DNA of 64,000 nucleotides from positions 13,669,588 through 13,733,587 of the forward strand of contig NC_051433.1 in NCBI RefSeq assembly GCF_001649575.2, in the 5' to 3' direction. A program made the position numbers and the translations under genes. Below the pieces are notes generated by a model. The model was not told the origin of the DNA. It saw only the letters and a list, made by a program, of their open reading frames with translations, and searched no databases. Below, one piece after another: positions 25,501-37,900 of the stretch (its first letter is position 1; the number at the start of each line of letters is the position of its first letter). This DNA is from Kryptolebias marmoratus. Taxonomy: Eukaryota; Chordata; Actinopteri; Cyprinodontiformes; Rivulidae.

Positions 25501-28500
25501 TCCTGCGTGTTCGTGCAGAAAGTCGGCGTGAGACGCAGAAGAATTTACCACCTGGGTGCCGTCAGCGTCAGGGACGAAGCCGGCGCCGCTCCGAGGACCT
25601 CCGCGAAGGGGAGGGGTGTGAAGCGGTCAGGGGAACGTCACCGCCTCGCTCGTTCCATCTGCAGCCCTGAAGCGCTCAGAGACAGGGAGGAAACCGGGAC
25701 GCCTCGGGACACCCGTCAGACCTGGAGGGGGGCTGATGAGGAATCCCAGGCATCCGGGCTGCAAATAAACGTCCCTGACAGGAAAAAAAAACACAAATTC
25801 AGCCTTGACTAGAAACTAAAACCTCTCGAAGAACCCCAGTTCTGGCTGTAGGGGTTTTTATTTTCTTTCCAAGCAGATCGTTCCTCACCTCGGGTTCTCT
25901 CTGCGTCGGCAGAAGCGGGAGTCTTTGGTCCAGAAGTGGACTGAGGGCGGCTCATTCTGTTTCACGACGCATCCAAACATGTCTATTTTCCTGTAAAGAG
26001 CCGTCCAGGCCGGTCTGAATCTAAGCTTTCTAACCCGGCGTGTTCGTTTGTCAAATCCGCCGTAAGAGCGGAGCGGCAGAAAGGCTGTAAACAGCATCTT
26101 ACCTGTCGGAGATGGCACTTCGAACGAGCTCGGTCCGGAGAGAACGGGTTAAATTCTCATCAACGCTATTTAAAAAATAACCAAATCGCTATTTTTATAA
26201 AGTTTTACAACGCTGCTAGCTTCAAATTATTGTCAGAAATACGATAATATTCCTGCTGGAAGAGCTCCAGGCTGCAGCAGAGACGCTACAGCTAGCTTCT
26301 TGTTTGTCTCAGCCGTTAGCTCGTCAATCCGGTCAGACTGAAACCGTTTCTCCAAACTGAGCTCGTTCAAAGCGCCATCTACGACAGGTAAGACGTTAAT
26401 CACTCGTTACCTTTCCTCAGACTTTAGAGGTAGTTGATTCTCCTCGCTGCTGGAGCTGTGGATATTCACATTTAACACAATTCTGATGGTTTTTTCTCCT
26501 TTTTGTCTTTCAGGTCGCCGTCAAATCGATCAGAAAGGAGAAGATCAAGGACGAGCAGGACCTGGTGCATATCCGCAGGGAAATCGAGATCATGTCCTCG
26601 CTGTGTCACCCGCACATCATCACCATATATGAAGGTACGAGGGGCCGGGAGCGGTTTGGGTTTGGTTTCACGGAGACAAGATCTACAGCAGGAAATGAGC
26701 AATCAGGCAGAAGTTTTGGAGTTTAGTCATGCGAGTGTTTGTGCCGGTGACTCGATGCTCGGTTACGTAAAGACCAGCGGTCAGCAGCTCCGAGGTGACG
26801 TGTCGTTCTCACACAGTTAGCCCGTTCAGTTCAACCGACTTGAAAACAGTCCCTGCCCGGAGTTTTAACCCGCAGGTTTTGTCTCGCAGTTTTCGAGAGC
26901 AAGGACAAAATCGTGATCGTGATGGAGTACGCCAGCCGAGGAGACCTGTACGACTACATCTGTGACAGGAAGAGTCTCTCCGAGCGGGAGGCCAGGCACT
27001 TCTTCAGGCAGATCGTGTCTGCCGTGCACTACTGCCACCAGGTAGGCAAGAGTTCGGCCTCTCGGTCTGTTAGCACCGTCGGGTCACTTGTTAGGGTTTT
27101 TTTTTTTTCTTTCAGAGTTACATAAGGGGCATGATTCACTGATTCACCGCCGTCCTGCAGCTCTGAGCTCTGAGCCGGGAGCCAGGGAGGAGGAAATGAG
27201 TTGGTTTTTGCAGAGTTAGCGTCAGGGCTAAAGGCCAACAATCCCAGCACACACACACGCATGGCCTCACAGTTTAATGAGGGTGTGAATAAACCCCCCC
27301 TCCTCCTCCTCCTCCTCAGCCCCTTTAAAACACAAAACACACAGTTGTTCCTGAGCTCCAGAGCTTCAGTAATTACACCGTATTTTAGCGCGGTTCTTCT
27401 GCACTTTGGACTGTTTGCTCCAGACACCGCGCCACCCGTCGGTCCCGTTGCACCTCCACAAGGTTCTGATTTATTCCTAGACGTTTAATTTCCCGTGGCC
27501 CGCGGAAGCCCCCGCCCGCAGCCTCGCTTTACGACCTGAAAGTACAGCAGCGGCATCCTTGAGGCCGCACGTCCTATTGGGAGCTCCCCGAACAGCTCCT
27601 AAAGCGCTGACCTGCATTTTAGGAGCTCATTTGAGACGAAGGCATGTCCCCCCCCCTGCAGAGCAGAGGACAATGAAACTGGGCTGACGTACTGGAAGAA
27701 AATGTTCAGTTTGGAAAGAATGTGCTTCTTTGACCCAGTAAACACAAACCCCTTTATGCCAGATGGTTTAATGTAAACTGATCCGTCTTTGTGAAGAAAA
27801 TATGAATCACACAAACCGTGTTTCTTTGTTTTCCTCCTCCCAGAATGGAATTGTACACAGGGACCTGAAACTGGAGAACATTTTACTGGACGCCAATGGC
27901 AACGTGAAGGTACGCGCAATGACCCGAACACTCTCCGAGAGGCCACCTCGGCCCGGCCTAAAACACACAATCCTTAAGATCCGCTTTTCCTCCCCGCGCA
28001 GATCGCCGACTTCGGACTGTCGAACCTCTACCACCACGACGAGTACCTGCAGACGTTCTGCGGCAGCCCCCTGTACGCCTCCCCGGAGATCGTCAACGGG
28101 CGGCCGTACCGCGGGCCGGAGGTGGACACGTGGTCGCTCGGCGTGCTGCTGTACACGCTGGTTCACGGCACCATGCCGTTTGACGGACTCAACCACAAGA
28201 TGCTGGTGCAGCAGATCAGCACCGGGAGCTACCGCAGACCCAGCAAGCCCTCCGGTGAGCACCTCAGAAACCCAGTCAAAAGCATCAAACCACTTTTTAT
28301 CGTATCTAATTTTGTGTTGAGGACTTTAACAAGTTTTCTTTTATTTTCTTCTGTCAGACGCTTGTGGACTGATCCGCTGGATGCTCATGGTGAACCCTGA
28401 GCGCAGGGCTACAGTGGAGGAGGTCGCCGGGCACTGGTGGCTCAACTGGGGCTACCAGCAGGCGCTGCTGTGCGAGAGGAAGGCTGGCGCGGTCGAACAG

Positions 28501-29364
28501 ACCCCGGCGTTACCGTCCACCTCGAGTCCCTCGGGGCTGGCTGGGGTCACCAGCTGGCTGCGCCGGACGTCCAGACCTCTGCTGGAGAACGGCTCCAAGA
28601 TGCGCTGCCTGCTCCGGCCTCAGGCGGCCGGAGGGGACGTGGCGCGACAGCGCTCGCTGCGGCGATCCCACAAGGAGAACAACGTCTCCCAGGCGGTCAA
28701 CGAAGGCAACGCGGACTCTCGGCCCCACAAGGGCATCCTGAAGAGGCGGAACAGCGTGAAACAGAAGGGAATGAGTGAAAGCGCCGCCATAGGCCCAGCG
28801 GACCCGCCAAACGTTTTGGGCTCGTCTGCTTCGCCGCAGAATCCTACTGCTGCCTCGCCGCCCCGCAAAGGCATCTTAAAGAAGCCCACAGAGCAAGAGT
28901 CGGGGTATTACTCGTCCTCTCCTGAAAACAGCGACTCGGGCTGGGCGTCTCAAACGAAGGACTGTCCCTCTGCGCCAACCTGTAGGAAGGGAATCCTGAA
29001 GCGCGACGGCAAGTTCTCTTCCGGCGGGCTGCAGGAGTTTGGTTCCCTGGACCAGCTGGCAGCCTCTCTGCCTCGAGAAGGGAGCAGGTCCAGACCCAGC
29101 CTGGCCATCAGCGAAGACAGCATCCTGTCCTCAGAGTCCTTCGATCAGCTGGACCTGCCGGACCACGTGGGGCCTCCGGCACAACTCAGCAAACCAGCCA
29201 AGGCCAGCATGAGGGGCAGCGTCTCTGCGGACAACCTGCTGGACATCGCCGAGGACGGGATGCTGAGGCCGTGGGAGCGTTACGGCTCCCGAGTGTCCGA
29301 CAGCGCCTTTTCCATCAGTGACCGTGAGAACGCCACGGAAACCTCCAAACGGACCGCGAGCTAG
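22550..29364 (+). CDS. nuak2: NUAK family SNF1-like kinase 2
   Basis: Six exons: 22550-22771, 26514-26634, 26890-27041, 27844-27909, 28002-28254, 28358-29364, joining in phase to 606 aa (human NUAK2 628). The block [20 protein letters not shown] just before the kinase domain is diagnostic. Kinase motifs: GKGTYGKV, Lys78 in VAVK, HRD with Asp172, DFG at 190-192, and T-loop [14 protein letters not shown] with Thr205 placed like the LKB1-phosphorylated threonine of AMPK-related kinases. The C-terminal tail in exon 6 has three KGILK motifs (DNA near 28728, 28868 and 28989); in NUAK kinases GILK motifs bind the PP1-beta/MYPT1 phosphatase. The conserved tail block ESGYYSS and the stretch [17 protein letters not shown] are kept. 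The family controls myosin phosphatase, cell adhesion and stress responses. Intron 1 is 3.7 kb and carries two R1 repeats. Confidence 0.96.
23007..23125 (+). repeat. Dispersed repeat family R1, copy D (internally deleted)
   Basis: It starts GGGATGACTCTCAGCTACTT, continues to CCACGCCAAATCTCAGC and jumps to GGCTCTAAAAGTTGATCAG, then GTGAGATATTTTGCTAACAG. The middle blocks present in copies A-C are missing. It lies in nuak2 intron 1. Confidence 0.7.
23170..23412 (+). repeat. Dispersed repeat family R1, copy E
   Basis: It runs from CACTCAGCTACCACCACACT through CAACTGGCTGTGGCGGCCAT and GGGAGTTTCGTTCCAATTCG to GTGAGATATTTTGCTAACAG. It is in tandem with copy D, same orientation, in nuak2 intron 1. 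Confidence 0.7.
27286..27322. repeat. Polypyrimidine / (CTC)n tract
   Basis: A run of C residues (27294-27301) continues into a (CTC)n triplet array in nuak2 intron 3. Confidence 0.8.
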
Positions 29365-31020
29365 AGACCGCAAGTCGGGAAACAAACTAAAGACTCGAGT
29401 TTCTGACACTAATGAGGACTTGACAGCCGGAGTGAGTCGTTTCAAAACACTGGCACACTTTGGCTAACTTGAATTGTGTTGTACCAAAAAAAAAAAAAGG
29501 GAGGAGACGAGTTCAGGTTGTATTTTAGGCAATTAACTGAGATTAAACTGAGATAACTGGATTGACTTTTAGCTTTTTATTTAAGCAGGAAGGATTAAAA
29601 ATTGACAGATGGTTGAACTAAAATTAAAAATGTGAATTTCCCCCTGGAAAGCAGGGGTGGAAGTGGTCAAGTTAATGTTTAATAAGAAATCCACATTTTA
29701 ACCAAAGCAGTGGTTTGGAGGACGTATAACATCAGGAACAGTTTATTAGATGGGACGTTTTCAGTCTCAGTGATTTATGGCCTTTTTGGACAGAAATCCA
29801 ACTGTAGAAGACGCTCGGTCGGATTTTAGCTCCGTGCTCAAAACGCTGAAATAAACAGACTCATTATTTGGATTCTTCTCTTTGAGATCAACCATATTTC
29901 ACTGTTCTGAGGAGATATTTCACACACCAAAGAGGAAATTTGCTAATGTTTGATATTTGTTTTTGTAAAGCACCAGCAACAAGTGCCAACATGATGTTTG
30001 TGTGATACTAATTTCATCTTTGTTTAGTTTAGGGGTTGTTGGTTTTTTTTTCCCTTTACTTGAAGTGACTCATGGTTAAGTTTGGATAATGACTTGAAAA
30101 ACAATCATGACTTTGTCGGGCGGAACAAGTCGGACCTGTTTTTCAACCAGGCAAGCCGTTTCACCTAAACAAACACAAACACGCAGGTCTCGCTCTGGAC
30201 TCGCTCTAGACTCGTTCTGCGCGGAGAGGGCGGCGCTCGTTCAGTCGTTTTTTTTTTTTTTGTTTTTAAAAAAAGCCTGAATGAAAACAAGTCCGAGCGA
30301 ATCCCCGTTTGTTTATGATGATTTCAAATCCGTTTAAAAAAAATCAAGTTTTCTATAAACTGGATTAAAATGAAATTTAAAAAGTCACCTGTTAAAACTG
30401 GTAGCGAAACTTGAATACTAAAAAAAAATCACAAAATCAAACCGTTAAACACAACTTTCATGGCTGTTTTTGAACCTATCATTTGAGTTCATTCTCAATA
30501 TTCTTGTTTGGTGTGAATTGTTATGCAACATATGGGAGAAACGCACAACTTCTCTAATATTCTGGTGATTAAATGTGCCTCTTAGAGCAGAACCTTTGGT
30601 AACAACGAAGCTGGTTAGGTTATAAGTTACACATTCACTACTACTGTTCAACAACTGGAAGGGTTTTTTTTTTTTTTTTTTTTGGCACACCGAGGCTCAT
30701 CGGGAACTGAACGCCTGTATGTGTGCGAAATCTGTAATTCAAGCAGAAACTGGAAAATGACAGATCTGACAGACGATTTTATTGTTTCAGTTTGACAGAT
30801 GTTCAGCTCTGGGGAGAGGCGTTCAGTGAATGATGAACATTTGGACATTAAATCACTTTTTCTTTCACCTCACTGCAGGCGAAGAGGTTGTGTTTGTGCA
30901 TTTTACGACTGCCTTGTTTGCCAAAAGCCTCTGGCTCATCACGTGTTTGTTTGATCTACTGTCCTGGGAAAAGAAAATCAATAAAAAAAAAACAACGAAA
31001 CACTGAGGAACTCTGTTGTC
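29365..31020 (+). other. nuak2 3' UTR
   Basis: There is no further open coding sequence after the TAG at 29362-29364. Candidate polyadenylation signals are AATAAA near 29850 and 30980-30985; the second lies just before an A-run and is a likely distal end. A 20-base T run lies near 30663 and a short (CA)n near 31047. The region runs into the 3' side of the converging D-cyclin gene. Confidence 0.55.
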
Positions 31021-31382
31021 GGCTGATGTTATTAATCACCCAACCACACACACACACACATTTAAAGTTGTTTAACAGGACTGATTAGTGGTCGATTCTG
31101 TTCAAAAACAGGCAGAACGTGTCAGCCCTAAAAGTACATATTTGGAAACAGAATGCATTTATAAACAGCAGAACATTTTAAAACCTCGTCGTGTTCGGGA
31201 ACAGCTGAGAAGAGCTGGCGTCTCACTTTAGCTTATTTTGTTTTGTCTCCCGGCTACAAGTTTATGATTCATCTGAGTTCTTCGGCAGCGGGGAGGGGAG
31301 TTTTGGGTCGGCTTCCTGTAAGCGGCGTCGACGCAACATCCTGGACGCGGGCGTAGCCGCTCGCTGACCTGCTGGCGCTGCC

Positions 31383-33798
31383 CTAGAGACGGGAGGGCAG
31401 GTTGAGCTCCAGGACACCTCCCAGCAGCTCGTGGCAGCGCAGGATGGAGCTCTGTTCGAGGCCAGACCAGGCAAACGGGGTGAAAAAAGGTTCAAAAACA
31501 CAAAACATTGTTGACGGGTAAAGCTCAAACCGATATCTGCTAGTTAAACATTACCCTTACCAGGTCGGCAGCCAAAAGGTTGGCTAAAAGCTTCATGACT
31601 GAGGCTGAGGAGACATCCCTGTCCATCGTCTTCAGCCCCTGCACGGCGGCGCACACACAGGCACAGGTCAGGGTGGACGGCAGGAAGGCTAAAAACCTGC
31701 AGTCTGAAGAGGAGGAAGGGAGGTTTCCTTTGGCTGACACTTCTTAATTGTGATGACTAAATAATCAGAACTGCATGGGAGGAAGACCCTCCTCCTCCTC
31801 CGCCAGCTCGTTCATCTGACATCTGATGTGCTGCAGGCGGGAGAAATGGTGAAAACGGTCGACACGTTGTGTGGCCTGTACCGTCGGGCTGCGTCTGAAC
31901 CGGCGGTAACCCCGTGACCCCGCCTCCGCCTCTGGCTGCGTCACAGAGATTCGTGGGAAACCATCCGGCTGAATGGTCGGGCGTGGGGTCTTTCACAGCG
32001 GAACAATGCGGGATTACACGAACCCGGCTATCCCGTCTCCCAAACGAAGTGCTGACACATCGTGACCGAACGTCCAGCTGCTGCTGCGACCGCTCAGTTT
32101 CACAACTACAATAACGCCCATTTACAATAAACAGCTACGTTTATTGCGTAATCAGTTCGTTTTCCGGGGCTCGCTTGAGCAGAAATCAGCACACTTTTGT
32201 TGCCTCTTATCCGAGCAAACCATGTGGAGTGTTGGTAACAGAGTTATGTAACTTACCCGTGGCTGCCAGGGCCACGTAGGAGTGAACGAGGCGGCGGATC
32301 TGCTGAAGGTGGGGGGCCCGAACGAAAGGGAGAGCGAGAAGAACTGGCTCCAGGAAGTCAGAGGGCACAACAGAGGCCAGGCACCAGCCTAACCTGGACG
32401 CCACCGTCACCTCCCACTGCTGCAACACACACACACACACATTCCTCTAAAGCAGTCCACCGTCACAATCACACCGCAGGAACACATTACTGACACAGAT
32501 GTGACCACAGGTGGATTAGTCGACCCTCGCCCCTCTGAAAGCCATGCACGCCTGCACGCCTTTTGCAGATTTGTCACGGAACAGATCAGGTTAACGTTGC
32601 AGCGTTTGAAGGACCTCACCGAGGTGCTCAAATGAACGAGTTAAGACTAAACACAAATCTGAGCTCAGTTATATACGATTCTGATGACCTGAGCTCTTCC
32701 TAAAAGTCCATCATTCACGCCTGATTTCAGTCCCATTCTCAGTCTTGTTGGTTTTGTAAATCACGGACCCATTTATTATGAAACAGACGATGAAGTAGTC
32801 GGGCTAATAAGCTGAGAGGTGCAGAAACAGCTTGTTTGCAGCTACAGTCTGCTCTGGCCAGCCTCTTCCGAAGCGCAGAGCACGCAGGTTATTTGCGTTT
32901 GCAAATCACGCCGGACCAGCCTGACACTGAGCAGAGACGCTTGTAAAAACATGATTTAAGGCAGCTGTGCAGCTCTTAAAACCCTCATTATCACTACTCA
33001 CAGGATTTCTGAATAAATGTAAGATATTACCTTAATGTGAGATGTTTTTTTTTTTTTTGGAGGGGTGAGCTGTGTCGGAAAGCATCACATGAGGTTTTTA
33101 TGCTTTTCACCCACTTTAAGGGTGTAAATGATTCACTGATCCATGCTTGTGATCAGCACCCAGGTCAGGTTAGAAGTGCTAGTTTCAACAGAAGGATGTA
33201 AACAAACTCAAGCCCCTGTTTTAAAGGGACAGTTCGCAGATTTACCAGGATGTCCGAAACTGAAACAGACTCGTCTGTGTAGACGGAGAGCTTGCTGGCG
33301 GTCAGGGGGACCGTCTCTCTCATTTTGGAGGCCAGGAACATGCAGACTGCCCCCAGAAGCTGCAGGTGGGTCTTCTCCACGGGGAAGCTGCTCAGGTAGG
33401 AGTCCAAGTAACGCACCGCCTGCGGAAACACCTCCTCCTCACACAGCTGCTCCTCGCACACCTGCCCGGCACATTCAGTTCAGTTTATCTGATTTTAAAA
33501 AAAAACTGACTTTAAAGCGGAAATGAACTAAAAATGCGGCCACCTTAAACATCCACACTGTGAGTATCCTCCTCATGGAGGGCAGGATGTGTGCCTGCGC
33601 TCCGCTGGAAGAGGAGGAGGCGAAGGAGGAAGAGGAGGAGGAGGGGGACACCACCCGGCTGCTTTCCTCCAGGGCCCTCAGGTTGAGCAGCACCCGGGGG
33701 TCAGCGGTCACCGCCGGGTCGCTGCTCGCTCGGAGGACCACACCCATATCCAAAAACCCCGCGCTTTGGTCCTCGGAGTCCACCTTAAAACTGCCCAT
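31383..33798 (-). CDS. ccndx: Divergent D-type cyclin (cyclin Dx-like)
   Basis: Five exons: 33798-33544, 33461-33246, 32419-32257, 31703-31561, 31451-31383, in phase, 281 aa. The exon layout is that of vertebrate CCND genes. The cyclin box is clear: MRRILTVWM (the MRAIL-type patch), [39 protein letters not shown] and [12 protein letters not shown]. After that it departs strongly from CCND1-3, for instance [19 protein letters not shown] and [20 protein letters not shown]. The N-terminus has no LxCxE Rb-binding motif; it has a serine-rich stretch coded by a GGA/GAG-type triplet run. The last exon ends LELNLPSRL with no Thr-Pro phosphodegron tail. The start is the first true ATG in frame; a GTG lies seven codons upstream. 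D cyclins activate CDK4/6. It may instead be a fast-evolving ccnd3 copy; the Dx name is my best judgement. Confidence 0.8.
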
Positions 33799-33960
33799 CT
33801 TTAATTTGACCCGTTTCACAAAGTCAGGAGCGGCTAAATCGACCAGCGGTAACTTTGCGTTAGCTGGTTTCGCTAGCCCTTTCGGCCAACGTTAGCTAGC
33901 TTTGCTGAAAAAAAAAAAAGGCCCGTTGCCAGGCAACGGGCACACCCGGAAGTGAAGTCG
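33799..33960 (-). promoter_or_regulatory. ccndx-like promoter: X-box palindrome and ETS site
   Basis: A perfect 10-bp inverted repeat with a single-base centre lies at 33921-33941 (arms GCCCGTTGCC and GGCAACGGGC). It contains GTTGCC-A-GGCAAC, the form of an RFX-type X-box. An ETS-type ACCCGGAAGTG follows at 33944-33954. Both are 120-160 bp upstream of the start codon. Confidence 0.55.
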
Positions 33961-34961
33961 CAGGGTCAACTTGAAGAAAAAGCATTTATAACACTTCCAC
34001 GTTTTATTAGCAACTTATAACACTGTGGTTGACTATTTTTTTATTTTATTTGCCAGTTCTGCTGTGATTCAGTTATTTGGTAACTCGCATTAAGTTTTTT
34101 TTTTATCTACTACCTGCTCCTTTTTGAACAAATTGTGTAAAATTACACAAAAATTAGCACGACTGTCTTCTTTTCTTAACTTTTCTTGTCTGTTATAAAT
34201 AAATAATTTCCTTAGAGTCACTTCTTTTTTTAGTTTCCTGGTCAATGTTTAGATTCTACCATGTTTTATGATAACAGCAGGACGTTTTCATTTTTTTAAT
34301 CCTTTTAGATGTAACACATTTGTTAAATTTCTTTGGTACTGACATCATCTTCTATTAACGTGTCTCAGTTATTTAACATATCACTTATTATAAAAACTAA
34401 AACATTAAAAAGGTTGTAAAAGTATATTTTGACCTCATGCTCATTTAAAAGATGATCCTCAATTAAGTTATTCAAAGTTGAGTATTCGCTCTTTGCTGCA
34501 GTGAGGCGAATAATCTGAATTATTAAAATAAAACTCCCCAAACCACTGATGATAGATGAAGTTACAGCTTTTATTGCAGCATTCAAGTTTGTCTGGCTAA
34601 ACCTTTGCTTGTGATACCCTTTAAATGATGTAAATGCAAACAATAGATAAAAAAAATTGTTGACTTTTAAAGATTCGTTTAGCTTTTATTCTGAATCGTT
34701 GCTTCAGAATGACAACTCTTACACAAAAGCACACAAAAAGTGTTTGTGTTTCCAGAGACTCTTGTTATGAAAGGAGAGTTACATCACAACTGCTGAGCGC
34801 TTCACACGTCCAAACAAGTCCAGGCATGAGACGCAGCAACGGCTCTCAGGCTTCGCAGAGATCCCGGGGGTTTTGGAATCGTCCCCGTGTGAGATTAGAA
34901 ATTACTGTCCGCCAGTCTTTTAACGCGAGCAGGGAGGATAATGTGCCACACCAGACCAGAA
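33961..34961. other. AT-rich spacer and bysl 3' UTR
   Basis: No gene is recognised at 33961-34680. TTTATT near 34685 reads AATAAA on the - strand and is the likely bysl polyadenylation signal, about 275 bp after its stop codon. Confidence 0.5.
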
Positions 34962-37900
34962 TCAGTCCATTTCGAAGGTAACAGGGAGCCCGATTTCAAT
35001 ATCTCGTGACTCGGAGTTCTGCAGCTCTCTGCGGATCTCCGCTGAAACCTGAGGGTGCGTTTGTATCTTGAGCAGCTCCAGCAGCGCTGCCTTCTGCTCG
35101 GAGGCCAGGTCGGCCTTGTAGCGCTGGGCCAGGGTGAGCAGGCTCTGGTGCCACAGCACAGGAAGGGCGCGCTTTTCGCTGCGGAAGGACAGGAAGTGAG
35201 CCACCAGGGCGTCCAGGACACGGAAAGGCAAGGCGTACTTCTTGTCCAGCAAGAGGCGCAGGAAGATGCTGTTGGCGCCATTGTACTCCATCTCTGCCAA
35301 CTTCAGCATCGCCGCGCTGAAAGACAAGAACGAGCGCACCAGAGAGACGTCACTAACTAGCGCCTGCCGTGACACGCTGACCTCTGAACATAGGTGCGAG
35401 GGGGCGGGGGCTTACCTAGAGTGCAGCACTGGGATGGAGCATTTAGTGAGTATGCTCCCGATGATGATGGCTTCCCTCAGGGTGCACGTTCCAGACTCGC
35501 ATAACGGAATCAGGATGCCTGTGTTACAAAACAGGAATATTAGATTACTCCAGCCTATTGTTGCTGCACCGCCACGTATAAAAACTTATATTAGGAAGTC
35601 TCAGAGTTACATCAGAACAGCCGCCGCCATGTAAGCTACATCTTTTTGGGTTTTGTTTACATCTGCGCCGTAACTGGAGCCTCTGGGATTTCCTCGCAGC
35701 TGTAAGGGCAGCTCTGTGCCGAGGCTTATCAACAACAACAACAACAATAGAGGACTCCGTAACTGGAGCTGCGCGGTCGTTGTTGTGTGTCGAGGGCGTG
35801 ACGGTTACATCAGCACTGGGAAGAAGATGTGTGTTTTTAGAACATGAGCTTGAAATATGAGGCTGAAATCCCCACAACAGACTGCGCTTTATTCCGCAGA
35901 GGCTGAGAGAACAAAAAAACCCAAAACACACATCACGGTGAACAAAAGAGAAGGGAAAATAACTTCAACTTTGGCATGGAGTTTTATTCTGACTGGGTGA
36001 AATAAGTGGTAGTTTGTCATGTTTATGTCAACATGACTATTAATTTAATTTAATTTGACGGTTTGTTCACAGGCGTTGCCGCTCAGCGCCACACAACACT
36101 TCCTCACTTTCTGTTCTCAAACTCTACAGAAACATTTCAGCATTTCAGCAGTCATTCAAGGAATCCCGGGTCTTTCATTTATTCGGGTTTTGGTCCACCT
36201 CACTTGTATTTTGGAGCCATGGCGCCCCCTAGTGTTTACAGGACTCAAATGTCAGTCATTTCTAATGTAGGTCAGGGAATGTTTGGGGATCAAAGTCCTT
36301 TCAAACTGCAGTGACTTGTAAACAAATGAACCAAGCTGATTAAAGATAAGACCATTAACAGTCAGTCCTAGCTGTCTGACAGATGATCTGACCCCATTCA
36401 GTCCACGATGATGCAGTCAGAACCACCTGACAGACGGGCGGGCTAATCCTCCGCATAAAATCTATAAATCTAGTACAAAAATCGGAACCGTGTCAGATCC
36501 CATGGAGCCTGGTATTTCTGCTTCGCAACCCAAGGTGCCAAAATCCTCTCATTGTTTTACTTTGCCCGCTGCCCCACGCTCCAAGGGGTGTGGTGAAGCC
36601 GGATCATAGCGCGGCATTCAGTGGAAGTTTAATGAAGCTGTCCGTACGTGACGGGAGCTCAAACGTCTCTGCGCCTTTCTGAGAATCTAAGGAGGCGTTT
36701 TAAAGTTACTGTAGAGAAAAGCCTGTCTTTAACGATAATCTCCTCACTGACAAGATGACGTTTGCATTCAGGATGTGCTGATGTTTGATGAAATCTCTTC
36801 TGCTGACTTTCCCCATCAACAAACAGATTGGAAACTGTTCTTTTATACAAATGGAGCTGAAGCTAAAGCGCTCAGATTTATTTAAAAATGCCTCCCTTGT
36901 CTTCTCTTGATGAAACAGCAGACTTCAGATGGGTTTTTTTTTTGGTGAAACATAAGGCTGGACGTTATATCCTGATTCAGCTGTAACTCCCGAGCAGCCA
37001 TTCGTAGATTCTGATGTCCAACAAACGTATCAATACCTCGTTTTTAAAAAAAATAAGTATCATAAAAGCAAAACATAACTAAGTCAAACTTTAAAAAGAA
37101 ATTAAAATTACCACTTGTCTTCTCAAAGACGAAACAAGGAGTTAAAAATATTGAAACGGGTGATAAACAGTTCTTCATTAAAAAATTACACAATAAACAT
37201 AAATGTGCTGCAGATACTGAGAATATCATGCAGCATTTTTTAGACAGCTGCCATGAAGCACAGCAAAAGATGTTCATAAATGCGTCCTTCTTTAAAAGAT
37301 GTTGTTTAAGTTGCAAAGAATAAGCTGGCAGCTACTCTTGCTCAGTTATCAAGTCAGATATATTCAATTAACATCAATCTTCTCAGTTCTAAAAACAAAA
37401 ATGAGATATCTGACAGCTGTTATTCTTTTATTTTAGCATTTTTATTTATTAATGCTGTTCATACACGTTGTAAGCACGACTTTTAGTCTTAAATTGGTCT
37501 TATGATTGATTTTGTTGTCTTTTAAACTGGAATATTTGTTAATATTTATCATTTCTTAGTCCATTATTAACTTTACACCGCCTGTAATTTCATTTTATGT
37601 TCCATGTGAACGGGATTTAATTTGTTTTTGTGCAAGCCCCACCTTTAAACCAGGCTCCTGGTTTGAACAAGGCCTTCTTCAGGGCGCTGTAGAGGTGAAA
37701 GTTTAGCCGCTTGTACTCTGCGATGTCGTCCCGCACTCGGGGCAGCAGCACCAGGTTGTAAAACCTCTGAGCCATTCGCTCCTTCAGATTAGAGGAGAAG
37801 ATTCTACAACAGAAACGTAAAACAAATCATTTAACTGCAAATCCTAAAGGTTCGGACTTTAGCTGGACATATATGTTATATTTCTGTACCACAATAGGTT

